Below are positions 1-5,364 of a stretch of DNA of 5,634 bases, piece by piece. The stretch comes from Candidatus Heimdallarchaeota archaeon (GTDB lineage: Archaea > Asgardarchaeota > Heimdallarchaeia > Heimdallarchaeales > Heimdallarchaeaceae), in NCBI GenBank assembly GCA_016839875.1, contig JAEOTK010000268.1, positions 1-5,634 on the forward strand, written 5' to 3'. Under the pieces are notes generated by a model. The model was not told where the DNA came from. It saw nothing but the letters and a program-made list of their open reading frames with translations, and searched no databases. The position numbers were made by a program, and so were the translations under genes. How positions within the stretch are numbered: the stretch's first letter is position 1; the number at the start of each line of letters is the position of its first letter.

Positions 1-627
1 AAAGTTAGTGGATACTAGGAAATTTCCAATTTTCCTAGTGAAAACCCACGTGTTTGTGGAAGGATTTACACTGACAACTACCGCATCTCCAGTAGCATCA
101 GCATAATGAATCTGTCCTCCTATTGTGGCAGTCCAAGCATGGTCTTTATACCAGTTTATAACCTCAACTACAGTTTTACAGTCCCACAGGGATGTTTTAA
201 TGTACCAATCATTAGGTGTATAGAATGAAGATCCATCCGGATTATCAACTAATTCTAGTGCAGGAAGACCATTTATATCATACGCAAGTCCATGCTCATT
301 CATCCCTCCATTGGGACAAGGATAAAGTTTTCCTTTCCTTCTATTAGGAAATCCTACAAAGATAGTCCCATAGATAGATTTAGTTCCAACATAGGTGGAG
401 ATGTTCTGCGAGGGAACATACCATAAATACAGATCTTTTTGATAATAATCTTCATTGTTTCCAAAAAAAACAGTATCATTAATAGCTATAGAAAAAATCG
501 TACAAGATTGAGTGTTTGTAAGTGAATACGATATAGGTATGTTCCCAGAACTGTAAGTGGGTATTGTAATGCTAGATAAAATAATAAAGATAACAGAAAT
601 GTGTTTTAAATATCTTAGAAAGAGCAT
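1..627 (-). CDS. Secreted linear amide C-N hydrolase (cysteine Ntn hydrolase), partial at left edge
   Basis: This reading frame runs off the left edge, so only the first 209 residues are present; family members are usually well over 300. Residues 7-27 are a hydrophobic signal-peptide-like stretch after a basic start, so the enzyme is probably exported. Cys42 (context QSCTIFSIA) fits the N-terminal nucleophile of Ntn hydrolases, which would be freed by removing the signal peptide and a short propeptide (about residues 28-41). It is followed by FFGNNEDYY (54-62), with Asp60 in the place of the conserved active-site Asp. Then come GGMNEHGLAYD (107-117), HYADATGDAVVV (174-185) and STN at 206-208, where the family has a conserved Asn. 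These blocks are typical of the choloylglycine hydrolase / penicillin V acylase / C45-like group, which cleaves linear amide bonds; the substrate cannot be read here. ATG at 627 is the only ATG between the upstream in-frame stop and the signal peptide. The gene diverges from the ABC operon. Confidence 0.85.
   Translation of the reverse strand, partial: MLFLRYLKHISVIFIILSSITIPTYSSGNIPISYSLTNTQSCTIFSIAINDTVFFGNNEDYYQKDLYLWYVPSQNISTYVGTKSIYGTIFVGFPNRRKGKLYPCPNGGMNEHGLAYDINGLPALELVDNPDGSSFYTPNDWYIKTSLWDCKTVVEVINWYKDHAWTATIGGQIHYADATGDAVVVSVNPSTNTWVFTRKIGNFLVSTNF
14..39. repeat. Inverted repeat inside the Ntn hydrolase coding region
   Basis: ACTAGGAAA (14-22) and TTTCCTAGT (31-39) are perfect 9-nt inverted arms with an 8-nt spacer, and GGAAATTTCC (18-27) is itself a palindrome. 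The repeat codes for part of the TRKIGNFLVS segment. It could form a hairpin in the mRNA; no function is evident, and it may simply reflect codon choice. Confidence 0.35.
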
Positions 628-660
628 TTTTTGTTCATCTTTCCTATTTGAGTACTCGGG

Positions 661-670
661 TATTTATAAA
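661..670 (-). promoter_or_regulatory. Archaeal TATA box for the Ntn hydrolase gene
   Basis: Read on the minus strand this is TTTATAAATA, a near-ideal archaeal TATA box. Its centre lies about 38 nt before the ATG at 627, so transcription should start near 638-640 and leave a leader of about a dozen nt. A GGAAAG stretch in that leader is at best a weak ribosome binding site. A perfect 12-bp AT palindrome, TTTTTATAAAAA (675-686), lies just upstream and could be an alternative or bidirectional TATA element. Confidence 0.6.
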
Positions 671-753
671 GGGTTTTTTATAAAAATCTCCCATACCCCA
701 TATATATTAAAGAATTCAACGAAACAATGCAACTACTTTGGTTGAAGATATAT

Positions 754-861
754 ATGAAACTAGGTGAGATCATTGGGAATGGAAGAATAGTAGCTGTTCA
801 TGAATGGACTGAAGAAAAACATTAAAGATTAAATGTATCATTCTACGAAGAATTTCTTCCG
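754..861 (+). pseudogene. Relic of the 5' end of an aminoglycoside-phosphotransferase-like kinase gene
   Basis: The ATG at 754 opens a 23-codon frame ending in TAA at 823-825. Its product contains LGEIIGNGRIVAVHEW, close to the glycine-rich first strands of APH/choline-kinase-like phosphotransferases (family pattern roughly LG..IG.G.TAEVYEWG, then K.LKLF). Adding one A to the A5 run at 815-819 would bypass the stop and read EEKTLKI, which resembles the strand carrying the ATP-binding lysine. The original frame after the stop later reads FYEEFLP (841-861), also family-like. No long frame follows, so the rest of the kinase domain (including the HxDxxxxN and DxD-type motifs) is missing. The TATA-like run at 701-710 could be its old promoter. 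An intact 23-residue peptide of unrelated function cannot be excluded. The kinase resemblance is my pattern recognition, not a search result. Confidence 0.4.
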
Positions 862-906
862 TTCTGTTTCATAGATTTCTGGATTTGAAAGGAGTAGAAG
901 TAATTC

Positions 907-923
907 AAGTATGCTTGATACTT
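907..923. repeat. Inverted repeat upstream of the ABC operon promoter
   Basis: AAGTATGCTTGATACTT has perfect 6-nt arms (AAGTAT / ATACTT) around a 5-nt centre. It ends 35 nt before the TATA box of the ABC operon. That size and symmetry suit a dimeric helix-turn-helix regulator, here in an upstream (activator-like) position. A chance repeat in AT-rich DNA is a real alternative. Confidence 0.3.
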
Positions 924-957
924 TACTTATTTCATCAATGATATATCTTCAAAAAAA

Positions 958-965
958 TTAATATA
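958..965 (+). promoter_or_regulatory. TATA box of the ABC exporter operon (leaderless start)
   Basis: TTAATATA follows an A7 run that would serve as a purine-rich TFB-recognition element. The centre of the box is about 27 nt before the ATG at 988, so the predicted transcript begins at or next to the start codon. This supports a leaderless mRNA and argues against the in-frame TTG at 979, which would lie upstream of the transcript start. Confidence 0.5.
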
Positions 966-987
966 CTCATACAATTTTTTGAGGGCT

Positions 988-1941
988 ATGAAAGAATCTG
1001 CAATTCAAATTGAGAATCTAACTAAAATCTACCATACAAATAATGTAAAAGCTGTAGATTCATTAGATTTAGAAATCTATAAAGGTGAAATCTTTGGATT
1101 ACTTGGTCCAAATGGTGCAGGAAAAACGACCTTAATAAGAATGTTAGTTGGATTGTTGAAATCTTCATCCGGGCAGATTTTGTACAATGGTGAAGAGCTC
1201 AATGTAAATTCTTCCAAACTAAAGAAACAGATAGGTTATGTCCCACAAGAAGCTGCGTTTTGGAAAAATCTTACCGTTTATGAAAATCTCCATGTTATTG
1301 GAGCAACTTACAACATTCCAAATAAAGAGTTGAAAAACAGAATCAATCATCTTCTGGAAGGATTATATTTAGTTGAACATAAGAAAAAAATGGCTTCTAA
1401 ACTCTCTGGTGGAATGAAGAGAAGATTGAATTTAGCTATGGGTATGGTTCATAATCCTCAAATCTTGCTTCTAGATGAAGTCTTTGTAGGACTAGATCCA
1501 CAAACACGAAATTATCTCTATGATTACTTGAGAGATTTTGCATCTAAAGAGAATAAGACGATTATCATTACTAGTCATCTTATGGAAATAGTTGATGCAC
1601 TTTCTGACAGAGTAGCTATCATAGATCTAGGCAAAATGCTAGCTGCTGATACTCCTGAAAATCTCAAGAATACTCATGGTAAGGGTGATATTCTTGAATT
1701 AGAAATCAACAAGGATTTCGATGATTCTCTTTTAGATAAACTAACTAAAACTGTTAAGGATATAAAAGCTGAGAAAAAAGATAAAAGCATCATTGTAAAG
1801 ACACTAAATGCAATTGCTAAAATGCCAAAGATTCTAGATGTGATAGAAGGAGATGGATTCGAAGCTGTTGATGTTAAACTAACTAAACAATCGCTGGAAA
1901 CGGTTTTCATAAGTCTTACAGGAAAGGAGCTAAGGGTGTGA
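988..1941 (+). CDS. ABC-2 type exporter, ATP-binding subunit
   Basis: This 317-residue protein is the cytoplasmic ATPase that drives the permease encoded next. Numbered from the ATG at 988, it has Walker A GPNGAGKTT (40-48), Q-loop Gln87 (YVPQE), signature LSGGM (139-143), Walker B ILLLDE (159-164) with catalytic Glu164, D-loop GLD (168-170) and switch His197. All the motifs needed for ATP hydrolysis are present. After about residue 225 comes the extra C-terminal domain common in drug/antibiotic-type ABC-2 ATPases (DUF4162-like), ending in the typical SLETVFISLTGKELR. One oddity is VF at 165-166 after the catalytic Glu, where most relatives have PT or PF (DEP-T-VGLDP). The TTG at 979 is in frame, but the leaderless promoter favours 988. 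The exported substrate cannot be told from the sequence. Confidence 0.93.
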   Translation: MKESAIQIENLTKIYHTNNVKAVDSLDLEIYKGEIFGLLGPNGAGKTTLIRMLVGLLKSSSGQILYNGEELNVNSSKLKKQIGYVPQEAAFWKNLTVYENLHVIGATYNIPNKELKNRINHLLEGLYLVEHKKKMASKLSGGMKRRLNLAMGMVHNPQILLLDEVFVGLDPQTRNYLYDYLRDFASKENKTIIITSHLMEIVDALSDRVAIIDLGKMLAADTPENLKNTHGKGDILELEINKDFDDSLLDKLTKTVKDIKAEKKDKSIIVKTLNAIAKMPKILDVIEGDGFEAVDVKLTKQSLETVFISLTGKELRV

Positions 1942-3215
1942 TAAGAATGAGTGAAATAGAAATAAATCAAAACAAAATTGAAGTATTAGCTAAGAAAGCA
2001 GGATTTGAACTAAGAACAACATTTAGTCTGGGTATTAAGTTTCTTAAAGAAGTATTCAGATCGAAGCTTTTTTTGATAATTGCAGTTGCAATGCCTGCAA
2101 TACTCATGATATTTATGGGAGCAATTTTCGGAGGACCGCTCTCATCTGTAGAATCTTATAATGTCCTTGTTATCAATGAAGATGTTGGTTACACAAGTGG
2201 TTTAACATATGAGTATGGTGAAGCGCTTATCAGTACTCTTGAATCCTTAACTTATCCTGCTGAGGAAGGAGAGGAACCTCAGACTATCTTTTATGTCTAC
2301 GAAGAGGATGAATACAATCAATCTGTAGAAGATTTTCTGTTAAATGAAGAACATGATTTACATTTCACGATGATAATACCTGTAAATTTCAGCCAAATGA
2401 TTTTTAATTCCAGTAATGATGTAACAATCACTGTAGTTGGAGATCCTGCAACTGGAACTTACCATGGTGCAGTTTCACTATTCAATACAATATTCAATGA
2501 ATTTGTGGATGCTGCTAGAGAGGATCTAGGTGATGATACAGGGCAAATTACAATAATAGAGAATTATATTGGTATAGCTGGAAACACAACAGTGTTTGAT
2601 CTAATGGTCCCAGGTTTTATTATTATTGGAATCGTCATGAACATTGTTTTTGTTGCTTCCATCTTAACAGAGGAATACGAATTCAAAACCCTTGAAAAAC
2701 TACAACTTACACCTATGAAAGCAGTTCATTTGATAGCAGGAATGTCTTTAGCACAGCTACTTATAGCTCTCGTGCAGATAGTTGTTTTATTTGCTTTAGC
2801 TCTATTATTTGGGTATAATGCAGCTGGTTCATTTGTTATAGGTGGTTTAATAGCTTGGATTCTATCATTATCCATGCTAGGAATAGGAATGATAATTGGT
2901 TCAATTTCGAAGAAAAGCACAATAGCTGGTTCAATATCAAGTGTCGTAGCAATTCCACTGTACATGATTACATTCTTCCCGGTTTGGGGAATTCAGCAAA
3001 TCAAAATGTTTCAAATAGGTGGAAATGTTGTTGGAGTATTTGATCTTCTTCCTACAAACATAGCAACTCGAATGATAATCCAAGCGATGACCTATGGTCA
3101 AACATTCTCTGATCTTGGATTCGAATTTGGATTACTAATCATTGTTACATTGATTTACTTAATAATTGGATTAGTTTTAGTTTCAATATTGAGACTTCGA
3201 CCAAAGAAAGAATAA
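1938..3215 (+). CDS. ABC-2 type exporter, permease subunit
   Basis: This 425-residue membrane protein is the transport channel partner of the preceding ATPase and belongs to the ABC2_membrane_3-like group. After a cytoplasmic N-terminus come TM1 (about 44-64), a large acidic extracellular domain (about 67-218), TM2 (221-243), a cytoplasmic coupling segment EEYEFKTLEKLQLTP (245-259), and TM3 (264-292), TM4 (297-322), TM5 (328-350) and TM6 (396-418), ending in a basic tail. The E..F.TLE.L.LTP motif is the usual contact with the ATPase. With one TM set per chain, the working pump should be a permease homodimer with two ATPases. The GTG at 1938 overlaps the ATPase stop by 4 nt and has GGAG 8 nt upstream. 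The in-frame ATG at 1947 has GGTG at the same distance and is an equally possible start, three codons later. Either way the two subunits are translationally coupled. Confidence 0.92.
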   Translation: MIRMSEIEINQNKIEVLAKKAGFELRTTFSLGIKFLKEVFRSKLFLIIAVAMPAILMIFMGAIFGGPLSSVESYNVLVINEDVGYTSGLTYEYGEALISTLESLTYPAEEGEEPQTIFYVYEEDEYNQSVEDFLLNEEHDLHFTMIIPVNFSQMIFNSSNDVTITVVGDPATGTYHGAVSLFNTIFNEFVDAAREDLGDDTGQITIIENYIGIAGNTTVFDLMVPGFIIIGIVMNIVFVASILTEEYEFKTLEKLQLTPMKAVHLIAGMSLAQLLIALVQIVVLFALALLFGYNAAGSFVIGGLIAWILSLSMLGIGMIIGSISKKSTIAGSISSVVAIPLYMITFFPVWGIQQIKMFQIGGNVVGVFDLLPTNIATRMIIQAMTYGQTFSDLGFEFGLLIIVTLIYLIIGLVLVSILRLRPKKE

Positions 3216-3240
3216 TTTCTTTCTTCTTTTTCCTATTTTT
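3204..3240 (+). terminator. Hairpin plus T-tract terminator after the ABC operon
   Basis: The arms AAGAAAGAA (3204-3212) and TTCTTTCTT (3217-3225) pair perfectly over 9 bp around a TAAT loop. They are followed by CTTTTTCCTATTTTT. The left arm codes for the last permease residues and the stop codon lies in the loop. The stem is AU-rich and weak, but in archaea T-runs alone can terminate, so the end of the operon is likely here. Confidence 0.6.
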
Positions 3241-3265
3241 AATCAATTTGAGATTTTGGAATAGA

Positions 3266-3276
3266 TTTTAATATAT
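3266..3276 (+). promoter_or_regulatory. TATA box of the first MDR oxidoreductase
   Basis: TTTTAATATAT is a good archaeal TATA match. It is centred about 41 nt before the ATG at 3312, so transcription would begin near 3296-3298 with a leader of about 15 nt. A TGGGAT stretch (3301-3306) before the ATG is a weak ribosome binding site. The box follows the upstream terminator directly, which marks a new transcription unit. Confidence 0.6.
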
Positions 3277-3288
3277 GTTTCAGACATA
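3274..3288. repeat. Operator-like inverted repeat overlapping the TATA box
   Basis: TATGTTTCAGACATA has 5-nt arms (TATGT / ACATA) around a 5-nt centre. It overlaps the end of the TATA box and lies before the predicted transcript start, where a bound repressor would block TBP/TFB or RNA polymerase. It is short, so confidence is low. Confidence 0.3.
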
Positions 3289-3311
3289 AAATTTTACAAG
3301 TGGGATGAAAA

Positions 3312-4316
3312 ATGAAAGCGATTGTATATGAAAAATTCGGACTACCGGAGGTTCTTCAGATTAAAGATGTAGAGAAGCCAACTCCAAAAGATAATGAAAT
3401 AATGGTTAAAGTGCATGCAGTACATGTAAATTTCGGAGATATCATAGCTCGAAATCTCAAAAATTGGTCACCTAGAGATTTCCATATGCCCTTCTTATTC
3501 TGGCTTGTTGCGAAAAACCATTTTGGTTTCAGAAAACCAAAAGTAAAAATCTTAGGTAATGAGTTTGCAGGAGTAATTGAATCTGTTGGTAAAGATGTTG
3601 AACGATTTAAAGAAGGAGACGAGATTTTTGGATTTCTTAGTATGAATATGGGAGCTTATGCTGAATATGTTTGTTTGCCTGAAACAGGAACAGTTGCTCT
3701 GAAACCAACCAACATGACCTTTGAGGAAGCTGCTACTGTTACTGGAAACTCAATGACTGCAAAAACTATCCTTAGTAAAGTAAATATTCAGCCTGGACAA
3801 AAAGTTCTCATTAATGGAGCTTCAGGAGGGATAGGAAGTATAGCGTTACAGCTAGCTAAAAGTTATGGGGCAGAAGTAACTGGTGTTTGTGGAACACCAA
3901 GATTGGAGATGGTAAAAGCTTTGGGAGCTGATAAAGTCATTGACTATACCAAAGAGGATTTTACTACAAAAGATGAAACCTATGATCTTATTTTTGATGT
4001 ATTAGGTAAAAGTTCGTTCTCACGCAGCAAGAAAGTGCTAAACAAAAAAGGAATTTATCTCCTAGCCAATTTTAAATCTAGACAACTACTTCAATCATTA
4101 AGAACTAAAATAATTGGTAAGAAGAAGGTAAAATGTGCAATATCATTTGAAGAGGACATAGAAGCTATCAAACAGCTAGTTGAAGAAGGAGAAATAAAAT
4201 CCTATGTAGATAAAACCTTTCCAATGGAAAAAGCTGCTGAAGCTCATGATTATGTGGAAAAGGGACTTAAGAAAGGATATGTTGTGATAACATTTAACAG
4301 CAATCAAGATAAATAA
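3312..4316 (+). CDS. Zinc-independent MDR family NAD(P)H oxidoreductase (quinone oxidoreductase-like), copy 1
   Basis: At 334 residues this is full length for the medium-chain dehydrogenase/reductase family, quinone oxidoreductase / RTN4IP1-like branch. These cytoplasmic enzymes use NAD(P)H to reduce quinones, enones or other activated carbonyls; the true substrate is unknown. The N-terminal GroES-like domain covers about 1-125, with VNFGD (39-43) where zinc alcohol dehydrogenases carry their Cys ligand, and ILGNEFAGVIESVG (80-93). The structural-zinc Cys cluster is absent. The Rossmann domain contains VLINGASGGIGS (165-176) and LGADKVIDYTKEDF (204-217). The chain ends with FPMEKAAEAHDYVEKGLKKG (303-322), the family's closing block. 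It has its own promoter at 3266-3276, and a second paralogue begins 18 nt after its stop, so the two are probably co-transcribed. ATG at 3312 gives the standard MKAIVYEKFG start. Confidence 0.9.
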   Translation: MKAIVYEKFGLPEVLQIKDVEKPTPKDNEIMVKVHAVHVNFGDIIARNLKNWSPRDFHMPFLFWLVAKNHFGFRKPKVKILGNEFAGVIESVGKDVERFKEGDEIFGFLSMNMGAYAEYVCLPETGTVALKPTNMTFEEAATVTGNSMTAKTILSKVNIQPGQKVLINGASGGIGSIALQLAKSYGAEVTGVCGTPRLEMVKALGADKVIDYTKEDFTTKDETYDLIFDVLGKSSFSRSKKVLNKKGIYLLANFKSRQLLQSLRTKIIGKKKVKCAISFEEDIEAIKQLVEEGEIKSYVDKTFPMEKAAEAHDYVEKGLKKGYVVITFNSNQDK

Positions 4317-4323
4317 CAAAATA

Positions 4324-4330
4324 GAGGAAG
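4324..4330 (+). promoter_or_regulatory. Shine-Dalgarno site of the second MDR gene
   Basis: GAGGAAG precedes the ATG at 4335, with the GAGG core ending 7 nt before it. It is one of the clearer ribosome binding sites in the window. It fits an internal operon gene translated from the mRNA of the gene before it. No TATA box is visible in the 18-nt spacer. Confidence 0.6.
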
Positions 4331-4334
4331 AAAC

Positions 4335-5312
4335 ATGAAAGCAATTATTTATGAAAAATACGGACCACCTGAGGAGGTTCATAAATTAAAGGAAGTAGCT
4401 AAACCTATCCCAAAGGATAATGAAATTCTGGTCAAAGTTTATGCTTCAGCTATAAATTCTGCTGACAGCACTTTGACACGAGGTAAACCATTCTTAGGTC
4501 GCTTATGGCAGGGATTGCTCAAACCAAGAAAAAAGACACTCGGAGCAGACATAGCGGGAAAAGTTGAAGCAGTTGGTAAAAACGCTAAACAATTTAAGCT
4601 AGGTGATGAGGTATTTGCGGATATAGCGGACAAAGGTTTCGGTGGTTTTGCAGAATATGTATCTGTACCTGAAAGCATAGTAGCATTAAAGCCAACAAAT
4701 TTACCATTCGAGAAGGCAGCCGCAGTACCAGCAGCAGCAGTAATCGCCTTGCAGGGTCTTCGTAATCATGGTCAGATTAAGCAAGGACAAAAAGTTTTGA
4801 TTAATGGTGCAGGTGGAGGAATAGGCTCGTTTGCTGTACAGATTGCTAAATCATTTGGTGCTGAAGTAACAGCAGTGTGCAGCTCTAAAAAATCTGAAAT
4901 AATACAATCAATTGGTGCAGACAATGTCATAGATTATACCAAAGAAGATTTCACTAAAGGAGAGCAACTATATGATCTTATTCTAGATCTTCATGTTAGT
5001 CACTCAATTGCAGAATACAAGCGCGCTTTGAAACCTAATGGTGCGTATGTTGCTTGTGATTTCAACGCAACTTCTTTGTTTCTAGGACCTTTGATTTCAT
5101 TGTTTGGAAGTAAAAAAGTAAAATCATACTTGGCTAGAATCAATGCTCAGGATTTAACATTTATAAAAGAACTTATTGAAGATGGTAAGATAGTACCTGT
5201 TATAGATAGAAGTTATCCATTGAAAGAAGTTCCCAAAGCTATCAAATACTATGAGAAGAAACACTCCCAAGGAAAAATAATAATAACTGTAGTACCCGAT
5301 AAAGAAACCTAG
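4335..5312 (+). CDS. Zinc-independent MDR family NAD(P)H oxidoreductase (quinone oxidoreductase-like), copy 2
   Basis: This 325-residue protein is a complete paralogue of the preceding gene. It has the same start (MKAIIYEKYGPPE), the GroES-like domain with TLGADIAGKVEAVG (68-81) and GFAEYVSVPE (104-113), and the cofactor motif VLINGAGGGIGS (154-165). That is followed by AEVTAVCSSKKSE (176-188), IGADNVIDYTKEDF (193-206) and the closing block YPLKEVPKAIKYYEKKHSQGK (294-314). The VTAVCS...GADNVIDYTKEDF run is especially like RTN4IP1-type NADPH:quinone reductases. No zinc-ligand Cys residues are present at the catalytic or structural sites. Compared with the copies on either side it has one extra Glu near residue 14 and a different segment at about 46-66, in the substrate-facing part of the N-terminal domain, which suggests a different substrate range. 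It is second in an operon with copy 1. No terminator is visible after its stop. Confidence 0.9.
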   Translation: MKAIIYEKYGPPEEVHKLKEVAKPIPKDNEILVKVYASAINSADSTLTRGKPFLGRLWQGLLKPRKKTLGADIAGKVEAVGKNAKQFKLGDEVFADIADKGFGGFAEYVSVPESIVALKPTNLPFEKAAAVPAAAVIALQGLRNHGQIKQGQKVLINGAGGGIGSFAVQIAKSFGAEVTAVCSSKKSEIIQSIGADNVIDYTKEDFTKGEQLYDLILDLHVSHSIAEYKRALKPNGAYVACDFNATSLFLGPLISLFGSKKVKSYLARINAQDLTFIKELIEDGKIVPVIDRSYPLKEVPKAIKYYEKKHSQGKIIITVVPDKET

Positions 5313-5332
5313 TAAATCAAATTCGGCGTATA

Positions 5333-5340
5333 CTTTAAAG
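5333..5340 (+). promoter_or_regulatory. Candidate TATA box of the third MDR gene (leaderless)
   Basis: CTTTAAAG, within TATACTTTAAAG (5329-5340), is centred about 27 nt before the ATG at 5363, the same geometry as the ABC operon promoter. No Shine-Dalgarno motif precedes that ATG, so a leaderless transcript from here is plausible. Read-through from copy 2 is also possible because no terminator is seen. Confidence 0.4.
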
Positions 5341-5346
5341 CAAGTA

Positions 5347-5364
5347 ATGAGATAGATATCTCAT
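5347..5364. repeat. 18-bp palindrome across the start codon of the third MDR gene
   Basis: ATGAGATAGATATCTCAT has perfect 8-nt arms around a 2-bp GA centre. It runs from 16 nt before the start codon into its first two bases and covers the predicted transcript start. The 2-bp loop is too tight for a full RNA hairpin, so a DNA operator for a dimeric repressor is the likelier reading. Such a site would block initiation downstream of the TATA box. Confidence 0.5.

Larger units (their letters stand above)
628..978. other. Intergenic region between divergent genes
   Basis: About 350 nt separate the minus-strand hydrolase from the plus-strand ABC operon. From left to right it holds the hydrolase promoter (661-670), a plus-strand TATA-like run TATATATTAA (701-710), a 23-codon open frame that resembles the start of a phosphotransferase gene (754-825), a short palindrome GAAGAATTTCTTC (847-859), an inverted repeat (907-923) and the ABC promoter (958-965). 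I see no intact gene of ordinary length, tRNA, CRISPR array or insertion sequence in it. Confidence 0.6.

Noticed and set aside
557..745. A 62-codon plus-strand open frame
   Set aside because: It overlaps the start and promoter of the well-supported minus-strand hydrolase, shows no recognisable family features, and has no good promoter of its own.
1674..1970. A 98-codon minus-strand open frame under the end of the ABC ATPase
   Set aside because: It is antisense to the conserved C-terminal domain of the ATPase and its product is low-complexity Ser/Leu-rich. It is a shadow of the real gene.
2726..3043. Open frames on both strands inside the permease gene
   Set aside because: They lie within the transmembrane coding region in other frames and have no family features. 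The permease frame explains this DNA.
4371..4380. GAGGAGGTTC within the second MDR gene as an internal ribosome binding site
   Set aside because: It codes for the conserved start of the protein (one extra Glu relative to the paralogues) and no suitable start codon opens a real frame after it.
4176..4678. Minus-strand open frames of 68 and 79 codons within the MDR genes
   Set aside because: They are antisense to conserved MDR blocks and have no motifs of their own.
3312..5312. Classical zinc-dependent alcohol dehydrogenases
   Set aside because: The catalytic Cys and structural four-Cys cluster of zinc MDR enzymes are absent, and the sequences follow the zinc-free quinone oxidoreductase pattern.
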